Shown: positions 33,856-42,894 of the stretch, piece by piece
Layout of the letters: every line of letters starts with the position of its first letter
Position numbering within the stretch: position 1 is the stretch's first letter
NCBI GenBank assembly: GCA_014584395.1
Contig: JACTMY010000008.1
Coordinates: 1-64,000 of the forward strand
Length of the DNA stretch: 64,000 nt
Source of the DNA: Planctomycetota bacterium
GTDB taxonomy: Bacteria; Planctomycetota; Planctomycetia; Gemmatales; HRBIN36
Direction of reading: 5' to 3'
Notes under the pieces: model-generated
Seen by the model: the letters and a program-made list of their open reading frames with translations, nothing else
Database searches by the model: none
What the model was told of the DNA's origin: nothing
Program-made: the position numbers and the translations under genes

Positions 33856-35013
33856 ATGAACGGCTCGCGCATACCCGATCACCTCGCGGACCGGCTTTCG
33901 GAATGCCATGGCGGCTCGATCACGTGCTGCGCCTTCGCGCCGCGCCTGGCCTGGGCCGTGTCGGGGGGGTGGGACGGGCAAGTCCTGCAATGGGACCTGG
34001 AAACGGGGGAGGCGACCGCGCGCTGGCAAGCCAGCCGCAAGCCGCTCTCGGCCATCGCGGTGTCGCCGGACGCGCAAACGATTTGGACCGGGGACATCGA
34101 TGGCTATTTCAGCGCATGGAACGCCTTGACCCATCAGCCCCAGGCGCAGGAATTGGTTCATGCCCGGCCCATCTCCGGCGTCGCCGTCGCGCCCCACGGA
34201 CGCGCCTGGGCCACAGCGTCCTGGGACGGCTCGCTGCAACTGTGGTCGCATTCTGGGGAAGAGCGGAGTCAGCGCGGTCTCCGCGGCCACGAAGATGGCG
34301 TCATGGGGTGCGCCTTTTGGCCCGATGGCAAGAAGCTGCTTTCCTGGGCGAGCGACGGCAGCCTGCGGCTCTGGGAGACGGCCCGCTCCTTTGTCATGCA
34401 CGTCTGGTCCGTCCCCGGGGCCAAGTGGACGCATGCCGCCATCGCTCCCGACGGCCGGGCTTTGGCCGCCGTGTGCGAGGCGGGCCCGTTGGTTTTTTGG
34501 AACCTGACCCTGCCCGATCATCCCACGCTGGCCTGGGAGCCTGACGAACCGATCCGCGGCGTCTTCTTTTCGCCCGACGCCATGATTCTGCTCGTCGTCA
34601 CCGCCATGGGGCAATTGATTCAACTGACCGTGCCGGAACTGGGAGAAGTGCCCGGCCGGCGGCAACTCAACTTGCCCATCCAGGCGGCGGCCCTGTCGGC
34701 GGCGGGCGAATGCGTTGCGTTGGGGGGAGAGGATGGCACGCTGTATCTGCACGCCATGGAGGAATGGCGGGGGCGATCCCTGTTCGTCACGCCCACGGAA
34801 ACCATCGAGGAGCGCAGCACGAAGGGGCTGTTGGGCCGCCTCATGGGGCAAGCCGCCTTGAAGCGCATTCTCCGCTGCAGTTGCCCGCGCTGCGGCCGGT
34901 TGTTCGAATTGGATCCAGACGCTGCCGCGCCGACCCTGGCTTGTGCGAACTGCCAATCCACCTTGTGGCTCACACCCTTCACCATGCAAGGGGACAGCGT
35001 CCCGGCGAGCTAA
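33856..35013 (+). CDS. WD40-repeat protein with C-terminal zinc ribbon
   Basis: This 385-residue protein has about seven WD40-like repeats forming a beta-propeller, for example GHEDGVMGCAFWPDGKKLL followed by WASDGSLRLWE, and GGSITCCAFAPR with GGWDGQVLQWD. The end has two cysteine pairs (CPRC and CANC, about 18 residues apart) in a zinc-ribbon-like module. No signal peptide, so it is probably cytoplasmic. ATG 33856 is chosen because the upstream extension starts with TTG and adds no conserved sequence. Function unknown; propellers like this usually serve as scaffolds. Confidence 0.75.
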   Translation: MNGSRIPDHLADRLSECHGGSITCCAFAPRLAWAVSGGWDGQVLQWDLETGEATARWQASRKPLSAIAVSPDAQTIWTGDIDGYFSAWNALTHQPQAQELVHARPISGVAVAPHGRAWATASWDGSLQLWSHSGEERSQRGLRGHEDGVMGCAFWPDGKKLLSWASDGSLRLWETARSFVMHVWSVPGAKWTHAAIAPDGRALAAVCEAGPLVFWNLTLPDHPTLAWEPDEPIRGVFFSPDAMILLVVTAMGQLIQLTVPELGEVPGRRQLNLPIQAAALSAAGECVALGGEDGTLYLHAMEEWRGRSLFVTPTETIEERSTKGLLGRLMGQAALKRILRCSCPRCGRLFELDPDAAAPTLACANCQSTLWLTPFTMQGDSVPAS

Positions 35014-35084
35014 CCCGTTGACCTTGTACTTGTGGCGGCGGCGGGTTCAGCAGCGCACCGTTGACGGCAGGGTGCCTTCATGGC

Positions 35085-35555
35085 TTAGGGTTTCTCGACC
35101 CGCTTCCAGACGACCAGATATTGATCGGAGCAGGGCGTGGACATGAATTCCATGGGACGGGGCTTGCCCACGCCGGCATAGCACATTTTGAAGCGATCGG
35201 CTTCGAAAACGTAAATGCCCAAGACGGTCTTGCCCCGGGATTCGCCGCTGGTGAGCGTGATGTCGATGGTCTTGGGCCGCGCTTGGGAGTCCACGCGCAG
35301 GGTGCCGGTGATGATTTTGGGGCCATGCTCTTCCTGAATGGTCAGCGTTGAGACCTCGCCTTCGATGACGCGGCTGAATTGGCGCACCATTTCCGAGGGC
35401 ATCTCCTCGCCGCAACAAACGGAGGAAACCATGACCCATCGTCCTTGCAGGGCCTGCAAATCGGCATCCATGGCCGCCGAGCGCGGATCGTCAGCCGATT
35501 GACAACCCGCCAAGCCGAAGAAAAAGCAAGCCACGCACCGCCAATTCCCAAGCAT
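35085..35555 (-). CDS. TIGR03067-domain lipoprotein (third copy)
   Basis: This 156-residue protein has a lipobox FGLAGC (Cys18). The TIGR03067 domain then shows ALQGRWVMVSS, RPKTIDITL, GIYVFEADRFKMCYAG and LVVWKR. It differs from the two copies near 4 kb in being a lipoprotein and in carrying a double Cys (SVCCGEE). The start ATG 35555 has AGGAG 8 nt upstream; an in-frame GTG at 35573 is unlikely. Convergent with the WD40 gene. Confidence 0.83.
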   Translation of the reverse strand: MLGNWRCVACFFFGLAGCQSADDPRSAAMDADLQALQGRWVMVSSVCCGEEMPSEMVRQFSRVIEGEVSTLTIQEEHGPKIITGTLRVDSQARPKTIDITLTSGESRGKTVLGIYVFEADRFKMCYAGVGKPRPMEFMSTPCSDQYLVVWKRVEKP

Positions 35556-35638
35556 GCAAAGCACTCCTGACACCCATGAACGCGATTTCAGCTATCAACC
35601 ACAAGCCGCGACGTTGGATCGCGGTGGATGACTTTGTT

Positions 35639-38600
35639 TTAACTCCGCGCCCCGCCCGAGAGGAGGGCGGCTGGCGGCGCGGCGGGACGAAACAGCATTT
35701 CCGACGACAGCCTGCGAAAATCATCGGCCATCTCGGCGTCGAGCCGCTGAATCATGAACGCTTTATGCAAATGCGTCTCGGCGGCGCGGGGCTGCTGCAA
35801 GCGGGCATAGACCAGCCCGTGGATCAGCAACAACATGGCGTCGGCGCGATCGCGCAGTTCCGAGGCTTCCCGCAGCAATTCGAGCACCGACATCCACTTT
35901 TGCTGCCGGTAATAGATCAAGGCCATGGTGCGGCACGCGTCGGCCCGGGCGGCGTCGGAAGCGTTGGGAGAGTGGCGGACTTCTTGGGCCAGTTGCAGGG
36001 CCTCCTCCAGCCGCCGCTGAGCGGGATTGGGGCAACTGCTCAGGAACCAGGCCAACTGATTCTTGGCTTCCACGTGGTCGGGATGAAAGTCCAGCGACCG
36101 CCGCAGGCTCAACTCGGCCTGGGCGGCGAGTTGGTCGGCCTTGCCCGGCAGGCGTTCGCTGTCCCAAACGTCGGCCAGGCGCAGCAGCGCTCGGGCATAG
36201 GCCGTGTAATGCCGCGGATCGCAGCGGGGACGCTGCACGATCTGGCGGAAATGTTGGATGCCGGCTTGTAAAAATTCGATGGCCCAGCGATTCTCGCCGG
36301 CCCGGTGGAAGGACGACCCGGCTTGGAGATAGATTTGCGCCAAACTCAGGCGAATCTGGGGCCTGGCATAGGCGTCTTGAATCAGCGCTTCGCCCTTGGC
36401 CATCGCTTGTCGATACAGGCTCAGGGCCTCATCGGCGGCGCCGGGCTGATCGTGCCGCCTGCGCCAGAGCACTTCCGCCAGGTTGGACTGAATGACCATC
36501 TGGTGGTAGGAGCGTTCGAGATCGGCGGCGGCTTCCTCGCTAGGCGATTGCGTGAAGCGCAAGGCGGCGCGGAAATGCTGCTCCGCCTCCGCCCATTGCT
36601 CGTCTTGCAGATAGATCGCGCCGAGCAAGCCGTGGCTGTGGGAGTATTGGAGACGCTGCGACCATAGTTCATTGGCCAATTCTTCCCGCAGCGTGATCTC
36701 GCGGTGCAGCAAATCCTTGGCTTCCTGGAGTTGTCCCCGCTCATAGAGCGCGGCGGCCAGGTAATAGAGCGAATTGGCCAGTTCCTTGCGATGCATCGCG
36801 GCGTCCTGGGCGCGGACGAGAAATTCATTGGCCGCCACCGCCGCGCGGAAGTAATGCTCCGCTTCGCGAAACTGCTTGTTCTGAAAGCAACTGATGCCGA
36901 TTTGCAATTGGCTGTTGGCGAAGAGCCGCTTGTATTTCCAATCCAGGGGAAACTCCTTGGCGAGCGCCTCGATGCGCTGCAGGCCGGATTGCCAATAGCG
37001 CTCGGCTTGGGGCAGGTCTTGTTTCCAATGGAATAAGAGGCCCAATTCCAGCCAGCAGCGGGCCATTTCCCGGTCGACCCGCGCCCGCTCCTCGCGCAGC
37101 CGATTCGCCTGGCCTTCCGCGTAGCCGCGGAGTTGGTTGATGGCCTCATCGAACAGTTGCCGCTGCTTCGCCAGCACGTCGAGGGCGCGATGGAGTTTGT
37201 TTTGCGCCTGATCAAGCGCGTTGCCCGGCGGCGTCGATCCCGCGGGGGACGATGGCTGCCACAAGGGAGCGATCGGATAGCTGCGGCGCAAAACGTTGCC
37301 CAGGTCGCACAGCAGCACGCCGTAATCCACGGCCACGTCGGCTTCGCTGACGCCGCGGCTCGCAGGGGCTTCATAGAGCGCCTGATCGATCCGCTCCGCC
37401 ATCTGGAAATATTTCAGCGCCTGGAAGAGGTCGTTCTTATTGAACCACAACAGACCGTAGCCATGGTAGGTCCGCGCCAGTTCCTGCTGATAGCCGCGGT
37501 CCAGCGATTCGCGGACCTTGATCTGCAGGAAGAGCTGAATCGCGCGGTGATAGGAGCGCTCGGCTTTGGTCCAATCGCCCAGGGTGCGCTGAATGTCGGC
37601 GATGCGCCGCTGCGCGATGGCTTGCTGCAAGGCCACGTTCGGCTCGGAGCCGGCCTCGGCCATGTCATGCTCATAAAACTGCAAGGCCTGTTCCAGAAAA
37701 TAGACCTGCAAGGGCATGAGGGCCGGTTGGCTGTCCAGCCAATGCTCGGCGACCTTGGTGTACATCGTGTCGACGGCCAGCCGCGCGGCCTGGCGGCTGC
37801 GCAGGGCGTTTTGATATTGCGCCGCCGAACGTTCCTGCTCTTCCAGCAGCCGATAGGAAAACCACAACAAGCCGCAAAAGGCGATGAAGAGCACCGACCC
37901 CGCCACGGCCAGCAGCGAGCGATGCCGCCTGGCCCATTTCCCCAGAATGTTGAACAATGAGGGCTTTTTGGCGAGGATCGGGCGATCGTCGAGGAAGCGC
38001 CGTAAATCCTCGGCCAAATCCCCCGCCGTGGCATAGCGTTCCAAGGGATTCTTGGCCATCGCCTTTTGCACGATGATTTCCATTTCGGGCGGGAGGTCCG
38101 GGCGGATCTTGCGCAAGGCCTTGGGTTCCTTGTGCGTGATCTGGTTCAGCAGATCGTTCCAATCCTGCCCGGTGAAGGCTTGGCGCTGGGTGAACAGTTC
38201 ATACAAGCTGACGCCCAGGGAATAGACGTCGGTGTGATGGTCGACCCGGCCGCGGTCGCCGCGGGTTTGTTCGGGGCTCATGTAGCGCGCCGTGCCCATC
38301 AAGTCGCCGGAGAGGGTCAAATCGCCGCTGCGGCGATAATGGGCCAGGCCAAAATCGGTAACCCACAGATGGCCGCGATGATCGATCAAGAGGTTGGCCG
38401 GCTTGATGTCGCGATGGATGACCCCCATGCTATGGGCATACTCCAAAGCTTCCGCGGCCTGCAGCGCCAAGCGAGCCAGGCCGCGATACTTCTCCCGCGC
38501 CGGTTGCGTCGCATGGCTGTCGTACACGGCCTTGGTCAGTCCCTCGGGAAAAGAGCGCGTCTCCTGGCTGGGCAACGAAGCTCGGTTCGCGGCGGGGGTT

Positions 38601-39349
38601 GGCTTCTCGCCGCGCTCCGGCCCATGAGGCCGATAGGGTTTGGTCGAGGATTCATGAGCGAACAAGTCGACCTGGCTCGGCACGTTCTCGTCGGCGGCCG
38701 CATCGGACGGCGGATCCACTTGGGTGCACGTCGGTTCGATCCGCGGGCGCTGCTGCCGCTGCCGCTCATCGCGCTGCATCTGGCGGATCAGGTCCGCCAT
38801 GGTGATCCCTTCGATAAGCTGCATGGCGTAATAATGGACGCCGCGATCCGACCCCACGGCAAAGACCGGAACGATGTGCGAATGATGCAACTGGGCGGCG
38901 GCGGCAGCTTCGTTCTTGAAGCGGGCCAGTTGCTTGCTGTCCAGGGCCGCGGCAAAGGGCAGCACCTTCAGGGCGACCCTCCGGCCCAGGGAAAGCTGCT
39001 CGGCCTCATAAACGATGCCCATGCCCCCGCGGCCGATTTCGCGCAGGATCTTGAAATCGCCCAGGGGCAAGCGCGAGGAGGCCGGTTCATGATCCGCGGC
39101 GGCAGCGCCGGGCGGAGGCGGCTTGCTCTCTTCGGCCGCTTGCCGCACCAAATCCAAGCCGTCGAGGGCGTCGCGGAGCACGTCGCTCAGTTCGGGATGG
39201 TCCGCGAGCAGTTGTTGGCGGTCCGGCTCGGCGCCCGCTTCGATTTGTTCGAGATAGTGCTGGAGCAGCTTGGCGACTTGCGCGTCCGCACTGGGCGAGC
39301 CTGTCCGCCGATGAGCAGTGGTCGAAGGCGGCGACACCCAGCGCGACAT
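35639..39349 (-). CDS. Giant transmembrane Ser/Thr kinase with TPR domain
   Basis: This 1236-residue protein has a helical N-terminus, then a kinase domain: GRGGMG (107-112), Lys128 in VALKVL, HRDIKPAN (His312 to Asp314) and DFG (332-334). An insert of about 95 low-complexity residues (roughly 192-287) sits between the hinge and the helix leading to the catalytic loop. One membrane helix (LLAVAGSVLFIAFCGLLWF) near residue 490 is followed by about 700 residues of TPR-like repeats. ATG 39349 is preferred to the open frame start at 39451, which would overlap the LytTR gene. Third gene of the sigma/LytTR/kinase operon. Confidence 0.88.
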   Translation of the reverse strand: MSRWVSPPSTTAHRRTGSPSADAQVAKLLQHYLEQIEAGAEPDRQQLLADHPELSDVLRDALDGLDLVRQAAEESKPPPPGAAAADHEPASSRLPLGDFKILREIGRGGMGIVYEAEQLSLGRRVALKVLPFAAALDSKQLARFKNEAAAAAQLHHSHIVPVFAVGSDRGVHYYAMQLIEGITMADLIRQMQRDERQRQQRPRIEPTCTQVDPPSDAAADENVPSQVDLFAHESSTKPYRPHGPERGEKPTPAANRASLPSQETRSFPEGLTKAVYDSHATQPAREKYRGLARLALQAAEALEYAHSMGVIHRDIKPANLLIDHRGHLWVTDFGLAHYRRSGDLTLSGDLMGTARYMSPEQTRGDRGRVDHHTDVYSLGVSLYELFTQRQAFTGQDWNDLLNQITHKEPKALRKIRPDLPPEMEIIVQKAMAKNPLERYATAGDLAEDLRRFLDDRPILAKKPSLFNILGKWARRHRSLLAVAGSVLFIAFCGLLWFSYRLLEEQERSAAQYQNALRSRQAARLAVDTMYTKVAEHWLDSQPALMPLQVYFLEQALQFYEHDMAEAGSEPNVALQQAIAQRRIADIQRTLGDWTKAERSYHRAIQLFLQIKVRESLDRGYQQELARTYHGYGLLWFNKNDLFQALKYFQMAERIDQALYEAPASRGVSEADVAVDYGVLLCDLGNVLRRSYPIAPLWQPSSPAGSTPPGNALDQAQNKLHRALDVLAKQRQLFDEAINQLRGYAEGQANRLREERARVDREMARCWLELGLLFHWKQDLPQAERYWQSGLQRIEALAKEFPLDWKYKRLFANSQLQIGISCFQNKQFREAEHYFRAAVAANEFLVRAQDAAMHRKELANSLYYLAAALYERGQLQEAKDLLHREITLREELANELWSQRLQYSHSHGLLGAIYLQDEQWAEAEQHFRAALRFTQSPSEEAAADLERSYHQMVIQSNLAEVLWRRRHDQPGAADEALSLYRQAMAKGEALIQDAYARPQIRLSLAQIYLQAGSSFHRAGENRWAIEFLQAGIQHFRQIVQRPRCDPRHYTAYARALLRLADVWDSERLPGKADQLAAQAELSLRRSLDFHPDHVEAKNQLAWFLSSCPNPAQRRLEEALQLAQEVRHSPNASDAARADACRTMALIYYRQQKWMSVLELLREASELRDRADAMLLLIHGLVYARLQQPRAAETHLHKAFMIQRLDAEMADDFRRLSSEMLFRPAAPPAALLSGGARS

Positions 39350-39392
39350 GGCCAAACCCCTGGAAGGGAACCTGAAAAGAAGCGACGGTCTA

Positions 39393-39839
39393 TTACCAGG
39401 GTAATCCGCTGCGATCCCCGGCGTCAAGCGCAGACGCTCCCTCCAGGGCATGGCGGTAACCTCGGCTCATGCGCAGGACCGTGCCATTGTGCATGACCAC
39501 CAGAGATTGGCCGTTGTCCTGATGTTGAACTTCCTTGACCCGGTCGCGGCGAACGATCGTGCAGCGGTGGATGCGAATGAACTGGCGGGGATCGAGCTGA
39601 TCCACGATGTGGTTCATCGTCTCGCGCAGCAGGTGATATTCGGAGCCGACGTAGAGCCGCAGGTAATTGCGGGCCGCCTGGATCCAGTCGATGTCGCTGA
39701 TCTTCACGTGCGTCGTTTGCCGGCCGATGCGGACCGCGATGGTGGGTTCATCGTGGACCGGCAACACCGGACGATAACGCTCCGTCGCGGCGGGGGCTGA
39801 AGGATGGATCGGGCGCGGGGGGCTGACGATGGCGGACAT
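39393..39839 (-). CDS. LytTR-domain DNA-binding regulator
   Basis: This 148-residue protein has a ~40-residue Pro-rich N-terminus and then a LytTR domain. The core shows TTHVKISDIDWIQAARNYLRLYV, HLLRETMNHIVDQLDPRQFIRIHR, and VRRDRVKEV with the end LRMSRGYR. No receiver domain is attached, so control must come from another protein. GAGGAG precedes the ATG. It lies 19 nt after the sigma factor gene and 43 nt before the kinase gene. Confidence 0.88.
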   Translation of the reverse strand: MSAIVSPPRPIHPSAPAATERYRPVLPVHDEPTIAVRIGRQTTHVKISDIDWIQAARNYLRLYVGSEYHLLRETMNHIVDQLDPRQFIRIHRCTIVRRDRVKEVQHQDNGQSLVVMHNGTVLRMSRGYRHALEGASALDAGDRSGLPW

Positions 39840-39858
39840 GGGGACTCCTCGCGTTGCT

Positions 39859-40512
39859 TCAAGATGAAGGTTCGTTGGTCTTCAAGGGCTGATGCCCTTC
39901 CGAGGGAAGGAAGCGCCGCAACTGAATCAGGGCGCGGGCCCACAGCTTTTCCACCGCATCCACCGAACGCTCCATCCGCTGAGCGATTTCGGGGAAGGAC
40001 AGGCTCTCCAGATGCCGCATCATCAGCACTTGGCGATGCGGCTCGGAAAGTTGGGCCAGGGCGTCCGCCAGGACCACCGCTTGCTCGCGCCGCGAGGCGC
40101 CTTGACTGGGCGACGTCCCCGAAGCCACGAAGGCCCGATTCAGCATGAGCGACGACTGCTCCAACTCCATGGCCCATTCCTGCTCGCGGTCCACGTCCCG
40201 CCGCTGGGTGCCGAAATAGTGCCGCATCTGCATGGCCAGCCGCAGGCTCAGAATTTCCCGCAGCCAGGCGACCAGTTCCGGCTCAGTTTGGCCGCGGAAT
40301 CGGCTCAAGGAGCGATGCGCTTCCAGGAAGGTTTCCTGAACCACGTCGGCCTCGTCCACCTTCCGCTGCAACCGCCGACCGATCTGCCAGCGCGCCAGCA
40401 GCATCAGATAGTTCCGATAGCGTTCGAAAAGCCGCCCCACGGCCGCGGGGTTGCCCTGTCGAGCCTCGGCCAGCTCAGCATTCCAGGAATCGACAAGCGA
40501 AGTTGTTTGCAT
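39859..40512 (-). CDS. ECF-type RNA polymerase sigma factor
   Basis: This 217-residue sigma-70 family protein has region 2 (DEADVVQETFLEAHRSLSRFRG), the acidic linker, and region 4 with its helix-turn-helix (LSEPHRQVLMMRHLESLSFPEIAQRMERSVDAVEKLWARAL). The QRRDVDRE part after region 2 is typical of planctomycete ECF groups that accompany kinases. First gene of the operon; GGAGG lies 4 nt before the start. Targets are unknown. Confidence 0.9.
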   Translation of the reverse strand: MQTTSLVDSWNAELAEARQGNPAAVGRLFERYRNYLMLLARWQIGRRLQRKVDEADVVQETFLEAHRSLSRFRGQTEPELVAWLREILSLRLAMQMRHYFGTQRRDVDREQEWAMELEQSSLMLNRAFVASGTSPSQGASRREQAVVLADALAQLSEPHRQVLMMRHLESLSFPEIAQRMERSVDAVEKLWARALIQLRRFLPSEGHQPLKTNEPSS

Positions 40513-40726
40513 TCCTCCTCCACTACCCCTTTAGTTGCGTCATTCGTCCCAAAGGGGACACGTCCTGGCCAACTTTTCCGATGTTTTCTGTAAATGCCAT
40601 TCTATCATGGACTTATGAACTGAATATGAGCCTGAATCGCCTTCTCGTTTGCGGTGGCGGTGAATTTTTTTGCTCCCGGCCGCAACGGCTCTCGACTTCC
40701 TTCATTCGCTGACGGAAGGATTCCAT

Positions 40727-42241
40727 TCAACCATTTTGCGAAGTCAGAGCGGGCGTCTTGGCGGCGGGCGCCGCGGCTGGCGCGGAGGAAGTGAATTTGC
40801 CGCGCACCCAGCGAACCAGGCGGCGCAGCCAATCTTTCTCTGGATCCACGGGCTGAGCCAGGCGATCTTGCCACGCGGGACGAAAGACCATGAGGATCAA
40901 CAGCGGCAAGTACCATAGAACGTAGATGCCCCCGGCGTCCGCGTACCAAAATTGGACGCCGATGACCAGCGTGGCGGACCAGGCGATCAAGTGGCCCAGC
41001 GTCTTGGGGCTAGGCCAGAACTGCGAGGCGATCACCAGCACAATGTAAGCAATGAAAAGCGGCAGTCGATAAGCGTAATGCAACGACAGTCCCGTCCACA
41101 AGCTTTCCGCGGTGGGTTTGTCAGCAAACCGCCAGGCTTGCCATTCGGGCCGATCGAGGGCTTGCCTGAGCCCCTCCTGCAGCCGCGGATCAATCATCAC
41201 CAGGATCGCGACGAAGAGGAGAGCCAAGAGCAACGGCGACAAGAAACGCACCCAGCTTCCCCGGCGATAAAAGCTGAGCCACAAGGGCAGCAGCAACAGC
41301 GGGAAGAAACTGAGACAGGCCGCCAAGGCCAGGAAGCTGCCCGCCGCCATGGGCCAGCGATAAAAGGCCAACGCCAGCACCAGCAGCATGGCCGGCACCA
41401 CGTGGTCCAGATCGGTCAGGTGATACGCCGTGTAAGGCAGCAGCAAATACATGAGCACGCAGGCCATGCCCATGGTCGCCGACTGCGCATGCCGCCAGCC
41501 AATCCAAAACAGCGCCCCCAAGAGCAGGGCGTGGCAGGTAATGGCCAGCACGCCGTTGAATTGCGTCGCCGTCAAGGGAAACCAGGTCAATTGATCGATG
41601 ACCACGTCCGCCAGTTGCGTCAGCTTTTCAAGCATCATGCTCTGGCTTTGCGACTGCGGCACCATGTCCGTTTTCGGCAGGAACGACCAGGTGCTCATCG
41701 TCAGGAACAGCGCCGCCGCCAGCCAGGCCATACCGCCCATGGTGAGGTTGGTCTCCACGGGCGACTTGCGGATCAACGCCAGATCGATCAGCGTCCGCAA
41801 AAAGAGGAAGGCCGACGCGATCAGCAGCCACAGGTAGGCGCTCCAGATGCTCTGCCGGCCGGGCTGGGCCTTGGCCACCAACTCCGGTACGAAGTGGAGC
41901 TTGTTGATCTCGTTGACCGCTTGATGGATCGGCCCAAAGCCCAGGTTCGGCGCCGTCGGCACCGTCAACGCTTCCCCTGCCACGTTGAGGATGTGCAAGA
42001 TCTGCTGGCCGTTGTCGAGCACGGTGTTCCGCTCCACCTGCCGCTCCACCTGCGCCCCGCGCAGAAACAGCATCGGCGGCACCAGCACGAAGAGAAGGAT
42101 CACGTCCAAATTGCGCAATTGAAACGGGCGGTGAAAGCGAAAGAAAATCGTGAACGCCAACACGATCGACAGGTAAAACCAGGTCGTCGCATTGGGCAGA
42201 TCGATGTCCAGAAAAATTGAACCGAACAGGTGCATGGCCAT
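40727..42241 (-). CDS. Polytopic membrane protein of unknown function
   Basis: This 504-residue protein has about eleven hydrophobic helices, short loops and a charged Ala/Pro-rich cytoplasmic tail (residues 470-504). The first loop after helix two is long and soluble (about residues 60-130). The layout is similar to GT-C glycosyltransferases, but I cannot find a convincing DxD/ExD motif, so no function is assigned. ATG 42241 and ATG 42235 are both possible starts. It is divergent from the cupin gene. Confidence 0.7.
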   Translation of the reverse strand: MAMHLFGSIFLDIDLPNATTWFYLSIVLAFTIFFRFHRPFQLRNLDVILLFVLVPPMLFLRGAQVERQVERNTVLDNGQQILHILNVAGEALTVPTAPNLGFGPIHQAVNEINKLHFVPELVAKAQPGRQSIWSAYLWLLIASAFLFLRTLIDLALIRKSPVETNLTMGGMAWLAAALFLTMSTWSFLPKTDMVPQSQSQSMMLEKLTQLADVVIDQLTWFPLTATQFNGVLAITCHALLLGALFWIGWRHAQSATMGMACVLMYLLLPYTAYHLTDLDHVVPAMLLVLALAFYRWPMAAGSFLALAACLSFFPLLLLPLWLSFYRRGSWVRFLSPLLLALLFVAILVMIDPRLQEGLRQALDRPEWQAWRFADKPTAESLWTGLSLHYAYRLPLFIAYIVLVIASQFWPSPKTLGHLIAWSATLVIGVQFWYADAGGIYVLWYLPLLILMVFRPAWQDRLAQPVDPEKDWLRRLVRWVRGKFTSSAPAAAPAAKTPALTSQNG

Positions 42242-42443
42242 TCACGGGTCTGGGCGCGCGAGTCCGTAAAGCTCGATTCTACTCGAAGACCGCTGCCGCT
42301 TCCCATGAAATCTCGGCCGCAGCGCGATTCCAGCCTCCGGCCGTGCAGCGGCTATCCCCATGGGAAGGGTCATTTTGCTTGATCGAGACGCCTGAACCGG
42401 CATGATGGGGATGACCTTGCCCCATGTCCACAAGGATCGACCC

Positions 42444-42803
42444 ATGGAAAAAGTCAATCTGGCGGAGAAACTGTCCTGCTTCGATGATCATTGGCACCCC
42501 CGCATCGTGGGCGAGCTGAACGGGCAGCACGTCAAGCTCGTCAAGTTCCAGGGGCCATTCGTCTGGCATCATCATGAAGCGGAGGATGAGCTGTTCCTGG
42601 TCGTCAAGGGGTCGTTTCGGATGGAGCTGCGCGACCGCGCCATCGAACTGCGGGCGGGGGAGTTTCTCATCGTACCCCGCGGCGTCGAGCATCGACCGGT
42701 GGCCGAGGAGGAAGTCGAGGTGCTCCTCTTCGAACCCGCCAGCACGCTCAACACCGGCAACGTCGTCAACGACCGCACCGTCGCCCGCTTGGAGCGCTTG
42801 TGA
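42444..42803 (+). CDS. Small single-domain cupin
   Basis: This 119-residue protein has one double-stranded beta-helix with the cupin motifs: GPFVWHHHEAEDELF (metal ligands His42, His44 and Glu49) and GEFLIVPRGVEH (Pro78, His83). The metal site is complete. The size matches cupin_2 family proteins, which can be sugar isomerases, small oxygenases or binding proteins. Start ATG 42444 has an AAGGAT upstream; an earlier in-frame ATG at 42402 lacks one. Confidence 0.85.
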   Translation: MEKVNLAEKLSCFDDHWHPRIVGELNGQHVKLVKFQGPFVWHHHEAEDELFLVVKGSFRMELRDRAIELRAGEFLIVPRGVEHRPVAEEEVEVLLFEPASTLNTGNVVNDRTVARLERL

Positions 42804-42894
42804 GGCGCGATGGGTCGCCAACCGCGCTGCATCAGGGAGCGGCCGTTGTCCAGCATGCAGGACATGTTTCGCATCAATCTCGGTCGGCTTAGGC

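Noticed and set aside
33805..34989. 394-codon minus-strand open frame
   Set aside because: It is the shadow of the WD40 gene, which has clear repeats and a zinc ribbon.
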